Assembly (NCBI GenBank): GCA_027491435.1
Contig: JAOZFG010000004.1
Coordinates: forward strand, 124,001-188,000
Source: Thermoproteota archaeon
Lineage (GTDB): Archaea > Korarchaeota > Korarchaeia > Korarchaeales > Korarchaeaceae
Direction: 5' to 3'
DNA: 64,000 bases
Made by a program: the position numbers and the translations under genes. Positions 35,392 to 44,200 of this stretch are shown one piece after another. The first letter of the stretch is position 1. Each line of letters starts with the position of its first letter. The notes beneath the pieces were generated by a model. That model ran no database searches, was not told the DNA's origin, and saw only the letters and a list, made by a program, of their open reading frames with translations.

Positions 35392-36702
35392 TTAACTGGT
35401 GCTGCCCTTCGAGAGGGCAGCATCCAAGTTGCCTGCCTCGATCTCCTTTATTATCTGATCCCTTTCCTGAACGCTCATAGGGCTCTTAAACTCAATCTCT
35501 CCATTCTTTATCTTCTGTTCAAGCTCCTTAACTAAGTTCCAGATCTCGGGCTTTATGTACTTCTCCCTAAGCTTCTCCACTGTCTTAACTACGTCATCAG
35601 GAGTCATGTCCTTGAGCTTACCGTTTTTGTAAGCCTCCTCAGCGAACCACCTTACCTCCTCTAGCGTAGCTATACCAACCCCTCCCTCCTTAAGGCCTAG
35701 GGCTATTATGCCACCCTTCCAGGTTCCCTTGATCACCATCTCTATTGCAGTATAAACGGCGACGTCCACTCTCTTCCTGCCGCTTATGGGTATGTGCATA
35801 GGATCTATCCACTCCTGAGAGGCGTCCTGCCCTATGGCAAAGGCCTTCTCCTTATGTTGTTCCTCCCACTCCTTGACGGCAGTAAAGGCACCCAGGTGAG
35901 TGGCGCCGGCTAAACCGTAAACTACCCTCACTCCCTGCTTGAGCATCTGCTCAGTGTACTGTTTGCCCACGGCCGGGTCAGTGAACGTGCCCGTTATGGT
36001 CCAGGTCACCTTAACGGGCTTGCCCATCTTCTTCTCGAAGTACTTGGCGCCGAAGTAGTATCCCACCTGGAACCTCCAGAGCGGAGGTATGTCCATCCCA
36101 ACTAAAGCTCCAATGTTATCGCTTCCCAACTCGTAGGACATGCCTGCCGCTATAATTCCTATAAGGGACGCTACCTCCTGCTCCTTGAAAAGGATGTCCA
36201 CCTCGTTATCCCTCACCTTACCGGTGGTGGAGTCTATGAGGGCGAACTTCTGGTTGGGGTACTTGTCGGCCACCTCATCCAGCGGGGATGTCCACAGGAA
36301 TCCGACCAATACTAATAGGTCGTACTTGCCCTCGCTGGCCAGCTGCTCCAAGGTAGGCTTCATGTCGGCCAGGGACTTGGGTGTGAGGTAGCTTACCTCA
36401 ACGCCTAGCTCCTTTTTGGCCCTCTCAGCCCCTAGCCAGGCCATATCGTTGAAGCTTAGGTCGCCCCTGCCGCCCACGTCGAATAACACGAGAACCTTCG
36501 CTTTCTTGGCCTGGGTCTGCGTGGGGGTCTCGGTCTTCTGAACCTCCGCAGTTTTGGTTACCGTCTTAGTTAATGTAGTGGTTACTGTAGTGGTCATGGT
36601 CACGGTCTCAGAGGGCTTAGAAACGATGACGGCTCCCAGGGCAATAATCAATACGAGGATGACCGCTCCCATAAGGGCGGTCTTACTTACGCCGCTCCTC
36701 AT
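35392..36702 (-). CDS. BMP-family substrate-binding protein with pilin-like signal
   Basis: About 436 residues. A class III-like N terminus (MRSGVSK, then a hydrophobic helix) and a Thr/Val/Lys-rich linker (about 28-58) lead to a BMP/PnrA-type fold that starts KVLVLFDVGGRGDLSFNDMA. This class binds purine nucleosides, so the operon probably imports nucleosides. The ATG at 36702 has GGGGGTG upstream; a longer frame opens at 36732. It is first in a four-gene operon, and a divergent regulator gene begins 65 nt away. Confidence 0.9.
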   Translation of the reverse strand: MRSGVSKTALMGAVILVLIIALGAVIVSKPSETVTMTTTVTTTLTKTVTKTAEVQKTETPTQTQAKKAKVLVLFDVGGRGDLSFNDMAWLGAERAKKELGVEVSYLTPKSLADMKPTLEQLASEGKYDLLVLVGFLWTSPLDEVADKYPNQKFALIDSTTGKVRDNEVDILFKEQEVASLIGIIAAGMSYELGSDNIGALVGMDIPPLWRFQVGYYFGAKYFEKKMGKPVKVTWTITGTFTDPAVGKQYTEQMLKQGVRVVYGLAGATHLGAFTAVKEWEEQHKEKAFAIGQDASQEWIDPMHIPISGRKRVDVAVYTAIEMVIKGTWKGGIIALGLKEGGVGIATLEEVRWFAEEAYKNGKLKDMTPDDVVKTVEKLREKYIKPEIWNLVKELEQKIKNGEIEFKSPMSVQERDQIIKEIEAGNLDAALSKGSTS

Positions 36703-36727
36703 AAGACACCCCCTTCTCAAACCCTGT

Positions 36728-36750
36728 GTCATATTAAAATTATTAATGAC
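36728..36750. promoter_or_regulatory. Candidate operator: GTCAT...ATGAC inverted repeat between divergent promoters
   Basis: GTCAT and ATGAC half sites flank a 13-bp AT-only centre that also holds the likely TATA elements of both divergent genes. A protein bound here could block both promoters. The likely ligand-sensing regulator is the product of the adjacent gene at 36768. Confidence 0.5.
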
Positions 36751-36767
36751 CGACTCAAGTATTTAAC

Positions 36768-37487
36768 ATGGGCATGTTAAAAATGAGGAGGAAGACCTCT
36801 GAGCTGACCTTGAAAGTGCTGGCCATAAGGGCCCTCAAGTCGATGGTACAAGCCTACGGGCTGAAGAGAACTTCTGAAATTCTTAAGTTATCCCCCGTAG
36901 TGATAAGTCGGTACACCAACGGGAGGACACTCCCTAAAGCGGAGAGGGCTAAAGAACTATTGAAGATATTCAGGGAGCATTATCTGGAGGACGTAGTCAG
37001 GAAGAAGCTGAATGTAAGCGATGGGGTTATAAACATAGCTGACCTGCTACACGACATACAGCTGCTGGACCTGATATCCTTCATAATCTTTCCTAAGTAC
37101 TACAAGTCTGACGTGGACAAGGTCCTGACCAAAGAGGTTGATGGAATACCTCTGGCCACTCTAATTTCGAGGCACCTGGGAGCTAGCCTAGTTGTAGCCA
37201 AGAAAAGGAAGGAACCAGGGATAGAACGCTTTCTTGAGGTTAGGCAGACCTATGAGTCAGGGCTTTACACCTTCATATACATCCCATCAAACCATCTTAA
37301 ACAAGGAGATAACGTGCTCATAGTGGATGACGTGATCAGGAGCGGATCGACCATAAGGGCTCTCGTGAAGGCTGTCAGGGATAGAAAGGCAAGAATAGCT
37401 GGGATTTTCACAATAGTGGCCTTGTCGTCGGGGATAAAATCTTTGGAGGGGGAAGGGCTTCACGTAGACGCCATAGTGAGAATATGA
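36768..37487 (+). CDS. HTH-phosphoribosyltransferase transcriptional regulator
   Basis: 239 residues. An N-terminal helix-turn-helix (about 20-60; KRTSEILKLSPVVISRYTNG) is fused to a type I phosphoribosyltransferase domain with the PRPP loop VLIVDDVIRSGST near 182-194. The design is like archaeal GfcR and bacterial PurR, where PRPP or a nucleotide is sensed and no transfer need occur. It is divergent from the nucleoside-type importer and probably controls it. A TATA-like AT stretch about 26 nt upstream suggests a leaderless start at 36768; an ATG at 36783 is an alternative. Confidence 0.88.
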   Translation: MGMLKMRRKTSELTLKVLAIRALKSMVQAYGLKRTSEILKLSPVVISRYTNGRTLPKAERAKELLKIFREHYLEDVVRKKLNVSDGVINIADLLHDIQLLDLISFIIFPKYYKSDVDKVLTKEVDGIPLATLISRHLGASLVVAKKRKEPGIERFLEVRQTYESGLYTFIYIPSNHLKQGDNVLIVDDVIRSGSTIRALVKAVRDRKARIAGIFTIVALSSGIKSLEGEGLHVDAIVRI

Positions 37488-37891
37488 TCAGCTTCCAACG
37501 TACACGTAGTTGTCTGAGGAACCCCCTAATCTCACGGAGACCGTGTATTGAGAGCGAGGGTTGACTCCTGAGCATTTACACATCAGCGTGAGTATTCCCT
37601 GACTGCCCCAGGAGTCTCCCGACGCAATCACTCCGTAAACTTCGCACGGACTTCCGTCCAAGTAGACCTCCCACCCGCTGAGATCGGACACCCCGCTGTA
37701 AGGAACTGACTCGCCGACATTCTTGAGGTAAATTTTAACCTCCTCGTTGAACCCCACGTTGACGTTTAGTATCTTAAAGGAACATCTGGAGGTTCCCTGG
37801 GAGATAGGCTCTAGGAGCCCACTTCCCAGTAAGATTGCTAGCCCTAAACCCAACAGCAATGCTACAACTATTGTCTTAATTCTGATTTCAC
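37488..37891 (-). pseudogene. Pilin-like gene with a broken signal peptide
   Basis: The 3' 123 codons encode a pilin-like body (ILNVNVGFNEEVKIYLKNVG, then SGWEVYLDGSPC) that parallels the pilin at 55239 (VLNANIDSSGNLNLYVKNMG, then SWQIFVDNNAC). The natural start, a GTG at 37891 behind GGAAGG and a TATA box at 37934-37942, runs into a stop after seven codons (VKSELRQ). The next frame then reads IKTIVVA, as a class III signal would, before the third frame continues with LLGLGLAILLGS. At least two frame changes are needed to restore a full pilin, unless an internal ATG at 37859 is used. Confidence 0.55.
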
Positions 37892-38072
37892 AACACCTTC
37901 CTCGACTAGTCGTTTGAAGGTTAGACGTATTGTCATATAAAGGTTCCTGTTCACTTTTATTAGCTTACACGGTTTAACTAATCGGCCGTAATATTAATTA
38001 ATTTCTCCATAAATCGTGGATTTATTTACAGTTATACACTCAATTCTGCTATTAAAAAATCAAGTAGTTTAC

Positions 38073-39140
38073 TTAAAGACGGTCTTTGGGGGCGTTAGGC
38101 AGAATTTCGCTCAACTGTTCTAAAGCGTACTTCACCTCATCCCACGTTGTAAACGGGGCAATTCTCAAAACTAACCTGTTCTTTGTGAGATAGTCTTCTC
38201 TACCTATCGCCCTGAGTACGTAGCTGGTTTCTCCACCGACTTTAGACACGTAGACTCCCCTCCTGCTCAACTCCACAATGGCGGCGTCTACGTTACCGTC
38301 TATGGAGACGCTCAAGGTATCCACTGCCTCATCAGGGCTGTTGATGTACACTCCCTCAACCTCACCTAGACCCTTTGATAAGAAGTCCCTCTTCTCCTTC
38401 ACACCCGCCCAGTTTCCCCTAAAGATCTCTATAGCCTTTAACATCCCAGCTAGTGAGGCCACGTTTATCCTACCCCTCCAATGTTCCTGAAGAATAGAGG
38501 GGCCTTCTATAAGCTCGGGGAGCTCCACATCCTCCCTCATGAACAGAATACCGCTGCCCCTGGGAGCATATACCTTAGCGCCGCTTAGGGTCACGACGTC
38601 CACTTCCGGCACGTCCACCCTAAGAAAGCCGTCACAAGCGTCTACATGTAGGAGGGCTTCTACACCCTTATCTTCTAGAATATCCCTGACAGCCTTAATG
38701 TCGTTGATGGACCCCAGCTCTTGATTGACAAGTTGAACGCTTACCAGGGTAACTTCTCTATCTAGGGACTCCTCCAGCCTGTCTAACCTAACATGACCGT
38801 AACCGTCCACTGGCACCTCTACAACTTTCCTCCCAAATCTCCTAGCTGCGTATATGATACTTTCATGCTCTACAGAACTTATTATAATTTTACCCTTAAT
38901 ACCGCTCCTTATTATCAAGTTGTTGGCCTCGCTTCCGCCTGGTAGGTAGATAGCGACTCCTTCGAAGAGGAGTTCGTTAAGGACCTCCTGAAGGTTGTAT
39001 AAAACCTCAAAGGCCTCCAATCCCGGCTTGTACGGGACTGAAGGGCTACCGTAACCTTTCTCAGTTAGGTACTCGTAGACTACTTCGGCCACCTCCTTGG
39101 GAACCTTGGGGGCCGATTCGTGATCCAAGTAGACCTCCAT
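38073..39140 (-). CDS. NifS/IscS-like class V aminotransferase lacking the catalytic Cys
   Basis: 355 residues with the class V PLP fold. His92 is in SVEHES, Asp167 in HVDACD, and the PLP Lys is K189 in SGAKVYAPRG. In cysteine desulfurases a Cys lies in a GSACSS-type loop before the VLRAIG helix. Here the same place reads VGGETSYVLRAIG, with no Cys. It may therefore be a selenocysteine-lyase-like or other beta-eliminating enzyme, or may pass sulfur differently. GGGGTGATC precedes the ATG at 39140. It is divergent from a cysteine synthase-like gene. Confidence 0.85.
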   Translation of the reverse strand: MEVYLDHESAPKVPKEVAEVVYEYLTEKGYGSPSVPYKPGLEAFEVLYNLQEVLNELLFEGVAIYLPGGSEANNLIIRSGIKGKIIISSVEHESIIYAARRFGRKVVEVPVDGYGHVRLDRLEESLDREVTLVSVQLVNQELGSINDIKAVRDILEDKGVEALLHVDACDGFLRVDVPEVDVVTLSGAKVYAPRGSGILFMREDVELPELIEGPSILQEHWRGRINVASLAGMLKAIEIFRGNWAGVKEKRDFLSKGLGEVEGVYINSPDEAVDTLSVSIDGNVDAAIVELSRRGVYVSKVGGETSYVLRAIGREDYLTKNRLVLRIAPFTTWDEVKYALEQLSEILPNAPKDRL

Positions 39141-39179
39141 AGGATCACCCCTTTTATCTCTCCGGCTCCCGATACTATT

Positions 39180-40037
39180 ATGGAGCTATGGAGTCAGGTG
39201 GGCAACACCCCTTTGATCAGGCTTAGGGAAGGGAACGTTTACTTAAAGCTAGAATACCTGAACCCAGGAGGTAGCCACAAGGATAGGGCAGTGATCTCAA
39301 TGTTAGAGGACTTAATGGACAAGCATGGTCCTGGAATTAGGATAGTTGAGTCCACCAGTGGGAGTACGGGCGTTTCCCTTGCGCTCTATGGAGGTCTAAT
39401 GGGGTTTGAGGTACACCTGGTGGTTAAGGAGAACGCGAGCCCCATCAAAGTGGGCCTCATGAAGAAGCTGGGGGCTCACGTTTATGTGTGCCCTAACGTA
39501 TCTCCTGAAGATCCTAGGAGCGCTAAGTCTACTGTTAAGAGGTTAGAACAGGAGTTAGAGGCTGTTTACTTGAACCAGAACGCCAACAAGGCCAATCCCA
39601 AGGGGCAGGAGTCCATAGCTTACGAGGTACTGGACAGGGTTGAGGTGGACTACTTCGTGATGGGCGTTGGTACAGGAGGCACCATAACAGGGGTGGGGCG
39701 CGTGTTGAGGAGGGAGGGGGTAAGGGTAGTGGCCGTCACCCCTAAGGGGTCCGCATTGGCCAGGAAGCTGAACCTCCCCGGAGAGTTCGAAGGGGGAATA
39801 GATGGCTATGACTCCGAAGAGGTGCCGGCAAACTTGGACTTGGGGTTGATCGATGAAGTCAGAGCGATCTCCCCCTCGGAGGCCAGGAACTGGGCCAACT
39901 TCTTGGTCAGCAGGGGGATCTTTGGAGGGCCTTCCAGTGGGGCTCAAGTGAAAGTGGCTTTAGAGCTGGCGAAGAGGGGGTATAAGGTACTGACCATAGC
40001 CGCTGATCACGCGCTGTTCCATAACCTTCACGTTTGA
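39180..40037 (+). CDS. Cysteine synthase-like PLP enzyme
   Basis: About 285 residues of the fold type II PLP family. It begins MELWSQVGNTPLIRL, has the PLP Lys in NPGGSHKDRA (K34), the substrate loop STSGSTG near 60, and the phosphate-binding GTGGTITGVG. It would make cysteine from O-acetylserine, O-phosphoserine or a related donor. The ATG at 39180 is preferred to one at 39120, which gives a 20-residue non-homologous lead; a TATA-like TTTTATC about 27 nt upstream suggests a leaderless start. It is divergent from the NifS-like gene, so the pair may handle cysteine sulfur. Confidence 0.88.
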   Translation: MELWSQVGNTPLIRLREGNVYLKLEYLNPGGSHKDRAVISMLEDLMDKHGPGIRIVESTSGSTGVSLALYGGLMGFEVHLVVKENASPIKVGLMKKLGAHVYVCPNVSPEDPRSAKSTVKRLEQELEAVYLNQNANKANPKGQESIAYEVLDRVEVDYFVMGVGTGGTITGVGRVLRREGVRVVAVTPKGSALARKLNLPGEFEGGIDGYDSEEVPANLDLGLIDEVRAISPSEARNWANFLVSRGIFGGPSSGAQVKVALELAKRGYKVLTIAADHALFHNLHV

Positions 40038-40108
40038 TTTGGTTCGACTATCATTGAAGCAAATCAATTCCGTTTTTATTTTCGAGCTCTTTGAACAACA
40101 GGGATTGT

Positions 40109-40978
40109 ATGAAGAAGGCGATTCTGATAATAGTTGTAGCGGGACTGCTGATAGCTGGTTACGCGATTTACCCAATAGTATTCGAGGGCTCCGGGGCGGG
40201 GACAACCTTTGGGGCCAAAGGGGCACCCAACGTTCCGCTGACCATTACTAGAGCTGCTAAAGCCCCAGTGATTGCGGGTGAACCAAAAGAGGGAGTGCCT
40301 GTGCAAGCTTATCCCACATCAAACGACTTAATGATCGTTGAAACTTTCAGGAAGATATCTTACGAGGCCTTCATAACAGTTGAGGTGGAGGACGTCAGGG
40401 AAGCTGCCTTCCAAGTAATATCCAAGGCCTCAGAGCTCGGCGGCTACGTTTACACCTCTGAAGTTTCGTCTGACTACGCCAACGTCGTCGTCAAGGTACC
40501 GGCAGACAGACTTTGGGACGCCTTAAACTATTACAGGAGGTTGGGGAAGGTTCTTCAGGAGAGGTTGAGCGCTAAGGATGTCACGGAGAGGATATTGGAT
40601 TTGGAGGCAAGGATTAGAAACGCCGAAGCTCAGGAACAGAGGCTCCTCGAGCTATACAGTAAAGCTACTGACGTGAGAGATATGCTCGCCATAGAGGACA
40701 GGCTATCAGCCGTTAGGGAAAAGATAGAGAGGCTGAAGGCCATGAAAAAAGCTTTGGAGAATATGGTGGATTATTCGACAATACACGTGGAGTTAAGAAA
40801 GCCAGGTAAACACGTAGAGCCATCTGACGTAGAAAAATTGTTGAGAGATGCCTACAAAGCCTTCATGGGATCCATTTACATCATAGTGGTTTTAACAGCG
40901 ACGTTACTTCCGGTACTCATCATAGGGGCCTTAGTTTACGTGGCCTATCGCTTAAGTAGGAGAGGAAAGCTTGCTTAG
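40109..40978 (+). CDS. DUF4349-type membrane-anchored protein
   Basis: About 289 residues. There is an N-terminal signal/anchor (3-25) and an extracytoplasmic beta-alpha domain (ETFRKISYEAFITVEVEDV to about 150) of the DUF4349 type. A coiled coil rich in Arg, Glu and Leu follows (about 150-215; RILDLEARIRNAEAQEQRLL), and a C-terminal membrane helix lies near 252-280. The family's function is unknown; the layout suggests an envelope protein. The ATG at 40109 follows a TATA-like TTTTTATTTT (about 40073-40082). The 3' end overlaps the convergent MTH1187-family gene by 27 nt. Confidence 0.75.
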   Translation: MKKAILIIVVAGLLIAGYAIYPIVFEGSGAGTTFGAKGAPNVPLTITRAAKAPVIAGEPKEGVPVQAYPTSNDLMIVETFRKISYEAFITVEVEDVREAAFQVISKASELGGYVYTSEVSSDYANVVVKVPADRLWDALNYYRRLGKVLQERLSAKDVTERILDLEARIRNAEAQEQRLLELYSKATDVRDMLAIEDRLSAVREKIERLKAMKKALENMVDYSTIHVELRKPGKHVEPSDVEKLLRDAYKAFMGSIYIIVVLTATLLPVLIIGALVYVAYRLSRRGKLA

Positions 40979-41257
40979 AACCGCTTGCACTTTGTACTCC
41001 ATGTCTATTTTCTTATCCCTTCTATCATCAATTTTTATCATAGTGACAACCCTTTGAACGCCCTCCTTGAAGGGGGCCTCGTGCATCTCCTTGAGGACCT
41101 CGAAGAGAGTATCTAAGTCGCCTTCTATCACCGTTGAGGTTGGAGTTACCTTGAACTTAAGTCCCCTACTCTTCAGTACCTCTATCGCCTTAGCTACGTA
41201 CTTACTAACGCTGGTTCCAGCTCCCACTGGAACTATGGTTATCTCAGCCATGGGCAT
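40952..41257 (-). CDS. MTH1187/YqgV family thiamine-binding-type protein
   Basis: 101 residues of a ferredoxin-like fold. It opens MAEITIVPVGAGTSVSKYVA and has the KVTPTSTVIEG strand and FKEGVQRVVTMIKIDDRRD of the MTH1187 family. Members bind thiamine or a hydroxymethylpyrimidine as tetramers. GGGGGAT lies 5 nt before the ATG at 41257. It converges on the DUF4349 gene. Confidence 0.85.
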   Translation of the reverse strand: MPMAEITIVPVGAGTSVSKYVAKAIEVLKSRGLKFKVTPTSTVIEGDLDTLFEVLKEMHEAPFKEGVQRVVTMIKIDDRRDKKIDMEYKVQAVLSKLSSPT

Positions 41258-41290
41258 GTTATCCCCCGTTAAGCTGGAATGGGGAAAAAA

Positions 41291-44200
41291 TTAAGTTGCG
41301 GGCAGGCGAGCGGGCACGTCCTTCCTCAACAACTTGACGTTAAAGCCGAGCTTCCTTATGTCCCTCGCTATCTTCGGATCGGTCACGTAAGCGGGCGCCT
41401 TCAGGGATTCGGCTAGGGCTATAGCTGAAGCGACCTCTTCGTCGATTCCCTTAACCCTCGGGGACTTCTTGGGAACTTTCCTCACCCTTATGTCATTGCT
41501 GACTACATACTTGTCTAGCAACGCCATCAAGTTCTTGTCCTTCTCCACCTTGGAGAATGTCTCCGGGCTCACCACTATGATGTTATCGCTTAATAGAGCT
41601 TCCAACATGCCCCTAACCACAGCCGCCTTAAGGGACTCGTAGTCAAGTACCACAACGCCTCTCTTATCCCTCTTCCTTCTTGCAGCGAGGAACACAAGTA
41701 ACGGGAGAGGGAGGAGGATTAACCACCAAGGCAAGCTTATGGGCGAGGAAGGATAGCTGCTCCTCTCCTTGGGCTTAACGCTTATTACGTGCTCATCGCT
41801 CTTGCCGAACGAAGGGAGGTAAGCCCTGTTTACTATCTTATCCCCGCTGAAGTCCTCTGAGAGGCTGGCACTGAAGGTTATCTTGACGGAACCTCCCTTG
41901 GGCACATTAACTACCCACTCCAGGCTATTTCCACTTCGTTTCGGTTCCTTAAAAGAGCCCTCTACGGTGGCCGAGCTCGGATCGTAGCTCAGATATGGTG
42001 GGAGCTGATCCACCACCCTTGTCCTGGCCCCTGTGGGACTAGTCACAGTTATTGTGTAGAGAACCTTACCTCCTTCCAACTGACCATCTAACTTTATGTC
42101 AGCTATTGGTGGTGGAGGCGGGAGCTTTACCTCCTCCTTCTTCGGCTCCTCCTTGGACACTACCTTAAGTTTGGCGTAGGCCATGGATCCCTTAAACCTG
42201 ACCTCATTTCTAAGCTCTCCCGAGTGAGCCTCAACTTTAGCCCTAAAGGAGATCTCAACTGCCCTCCTTGGGAGTATGACGGGTATCTTCCACCTTAGGA
42301 CGTTCCCACTCCTCTCAGGCTCGTCCTTAACCCCACCAACCTTGGAGGTGCCTGATATGTAGTCTAAGCCTTGAGGTAAGTTGTCGATCACCTCAACCTC
42401 ATTGGCCTGCACGTTCCCTATGTTCTTCACCCTAATTATGAAAGTGACTATATCCCCCTGACTGGCGACGCTTGGCGTTACGAACTTCTCTAAAACTATC
42501 CTAGCCACAGGTTTTTCAGACAGCTTCTGAGGCTGTTCAACTACCTGTCCAGTGCCGCTGTTAGGGGGGAGAGGGCCGGCGCTAGACACAGCTACCATGA
42601 CTATGGGGAGCTCCTTGATCCTATAGGACGTACCGCCTGATGGTGAATTGTCATCTCCATCATCTTTGTCGTCGTTACCTGACGATCCAGGAGGCATCGA
42701 AGGGCACGGAGGGGTAACTCCACCTACAGAGCCCCCTGGGGGGATGACCGGCCTCTCCCTGACGATGACAGTTGACGATGTCGAGTCAGTCCCGTTTAGG
42801 ACCACCACGTTTCTATGAACTCCCTCTTCAACAGCCTCCATGACATAGGTTATCCTCAGGGAGCTGCCCCCGCTTATCCTGCCCTCGGCTATTATGGAAG
42901 TTCCGTTCAACTCGAGCCTGTCCAGCGGATAAGTTGATCTAAGACTTCCCTTGACGAACCTAAGGCCTGACGGCAATTCGTCCACCAGGTTGAACGAGAC
43001 TGTGCCGTGGCCCAGGTTATCCACCCTTATGGCAAACGTCACCTTTTCCCCAACGTAGACGGAGGTGGAAGAAGCTACCTTGGTCACCCTGAGATTGGGC
43101 TCCTCGATGACGTTAACCGAGTCATCGTCGGTTGAGTTGTAGTCGTCCTGCGAGAGGACAGCTACGTTCCTCAGGGTAGTGCCTGGAGAAGCTGTAACTC
43201 TGGCCCTAAAAGTTATAACCGTTGAGGAGTTTGCCGGCACGTCCAAGTGCCAAGCTAGGACGTTGTCCGACCTTGATGGCTCCACGGGGGCTCCATCCAC
43301 TTTAGAGCTTCCTGACACGTACTCCATGCCTTCAGGGAGTTCATCAGTTATAGTAACGTTGTAAGCAGTCCCATTCCCGTTGTTCATTACCAATATGGTC
43401 ACGTTAACCAGGTCGCCGGTCATCACCTCATCGGGGCTCATCTCCTTGGTCACAGATAAGTCCGTGTAAACCCTCACGACAGGATAGTTGGGCCCAAACT
43501 CTGAGGTACCGTAAACCGTCGTTGTGGTTCCAGTTAAGTTAAACTCCTCAGGAGTTCCCTCTGGGAGGTTTATCCACCCGAGAAAATTGCCTTCAATCAC
43601 CTTCAGGCTTCCTAGGTATGATTTGCCCTCCCCGTAACCTGTGGGATCGTCGTCTGATATAAAGAGCTCAACCGTTCCGTTAAATGAGGATGAGCCGTTC
43701 CCAACCCCCTCTCTGTTGACGTAACCCTTGACGAGCATCCTCGAGCCGTACACGACCGCCCACTCTATAACTGGGTAATCCACGTACCTATTAGGCCCCT
43801 CGTCATAAGTTCCATTGTTAGGGGTGACCAGGTCAGCTCCCAGGTCTATGCCCAACAGGCCGTTGTCCCAGAACTCGGTCATGGAGAAAGCGTTACCCAC
43901 GGAGTTCTCCTCCACGACTGCCCCGGAGTAAGTGTTATTGTGTATCCTGCATCCGAAGAAGGTGTTGTTGTGGGAGCCATCGACCCCGTAGATTATTGCT
44001 CCCCAACCGTTGAAGCTCAAGTTAGAATTCTCGACCCTGTTCCTAGAGGAATCCATTAAGTATATTCCGTAACGGCTTCCCGAGACCGTAGAGGAATTGA
44101 TCAGGTTGCCGCTGGACCACTCTAAGTAGAAGCCCGCTACTGAATTGTTGATCGATTTCAACCCTTCGAACGTGTTGTTTTCCGAGTAATCCGCCAGCAC

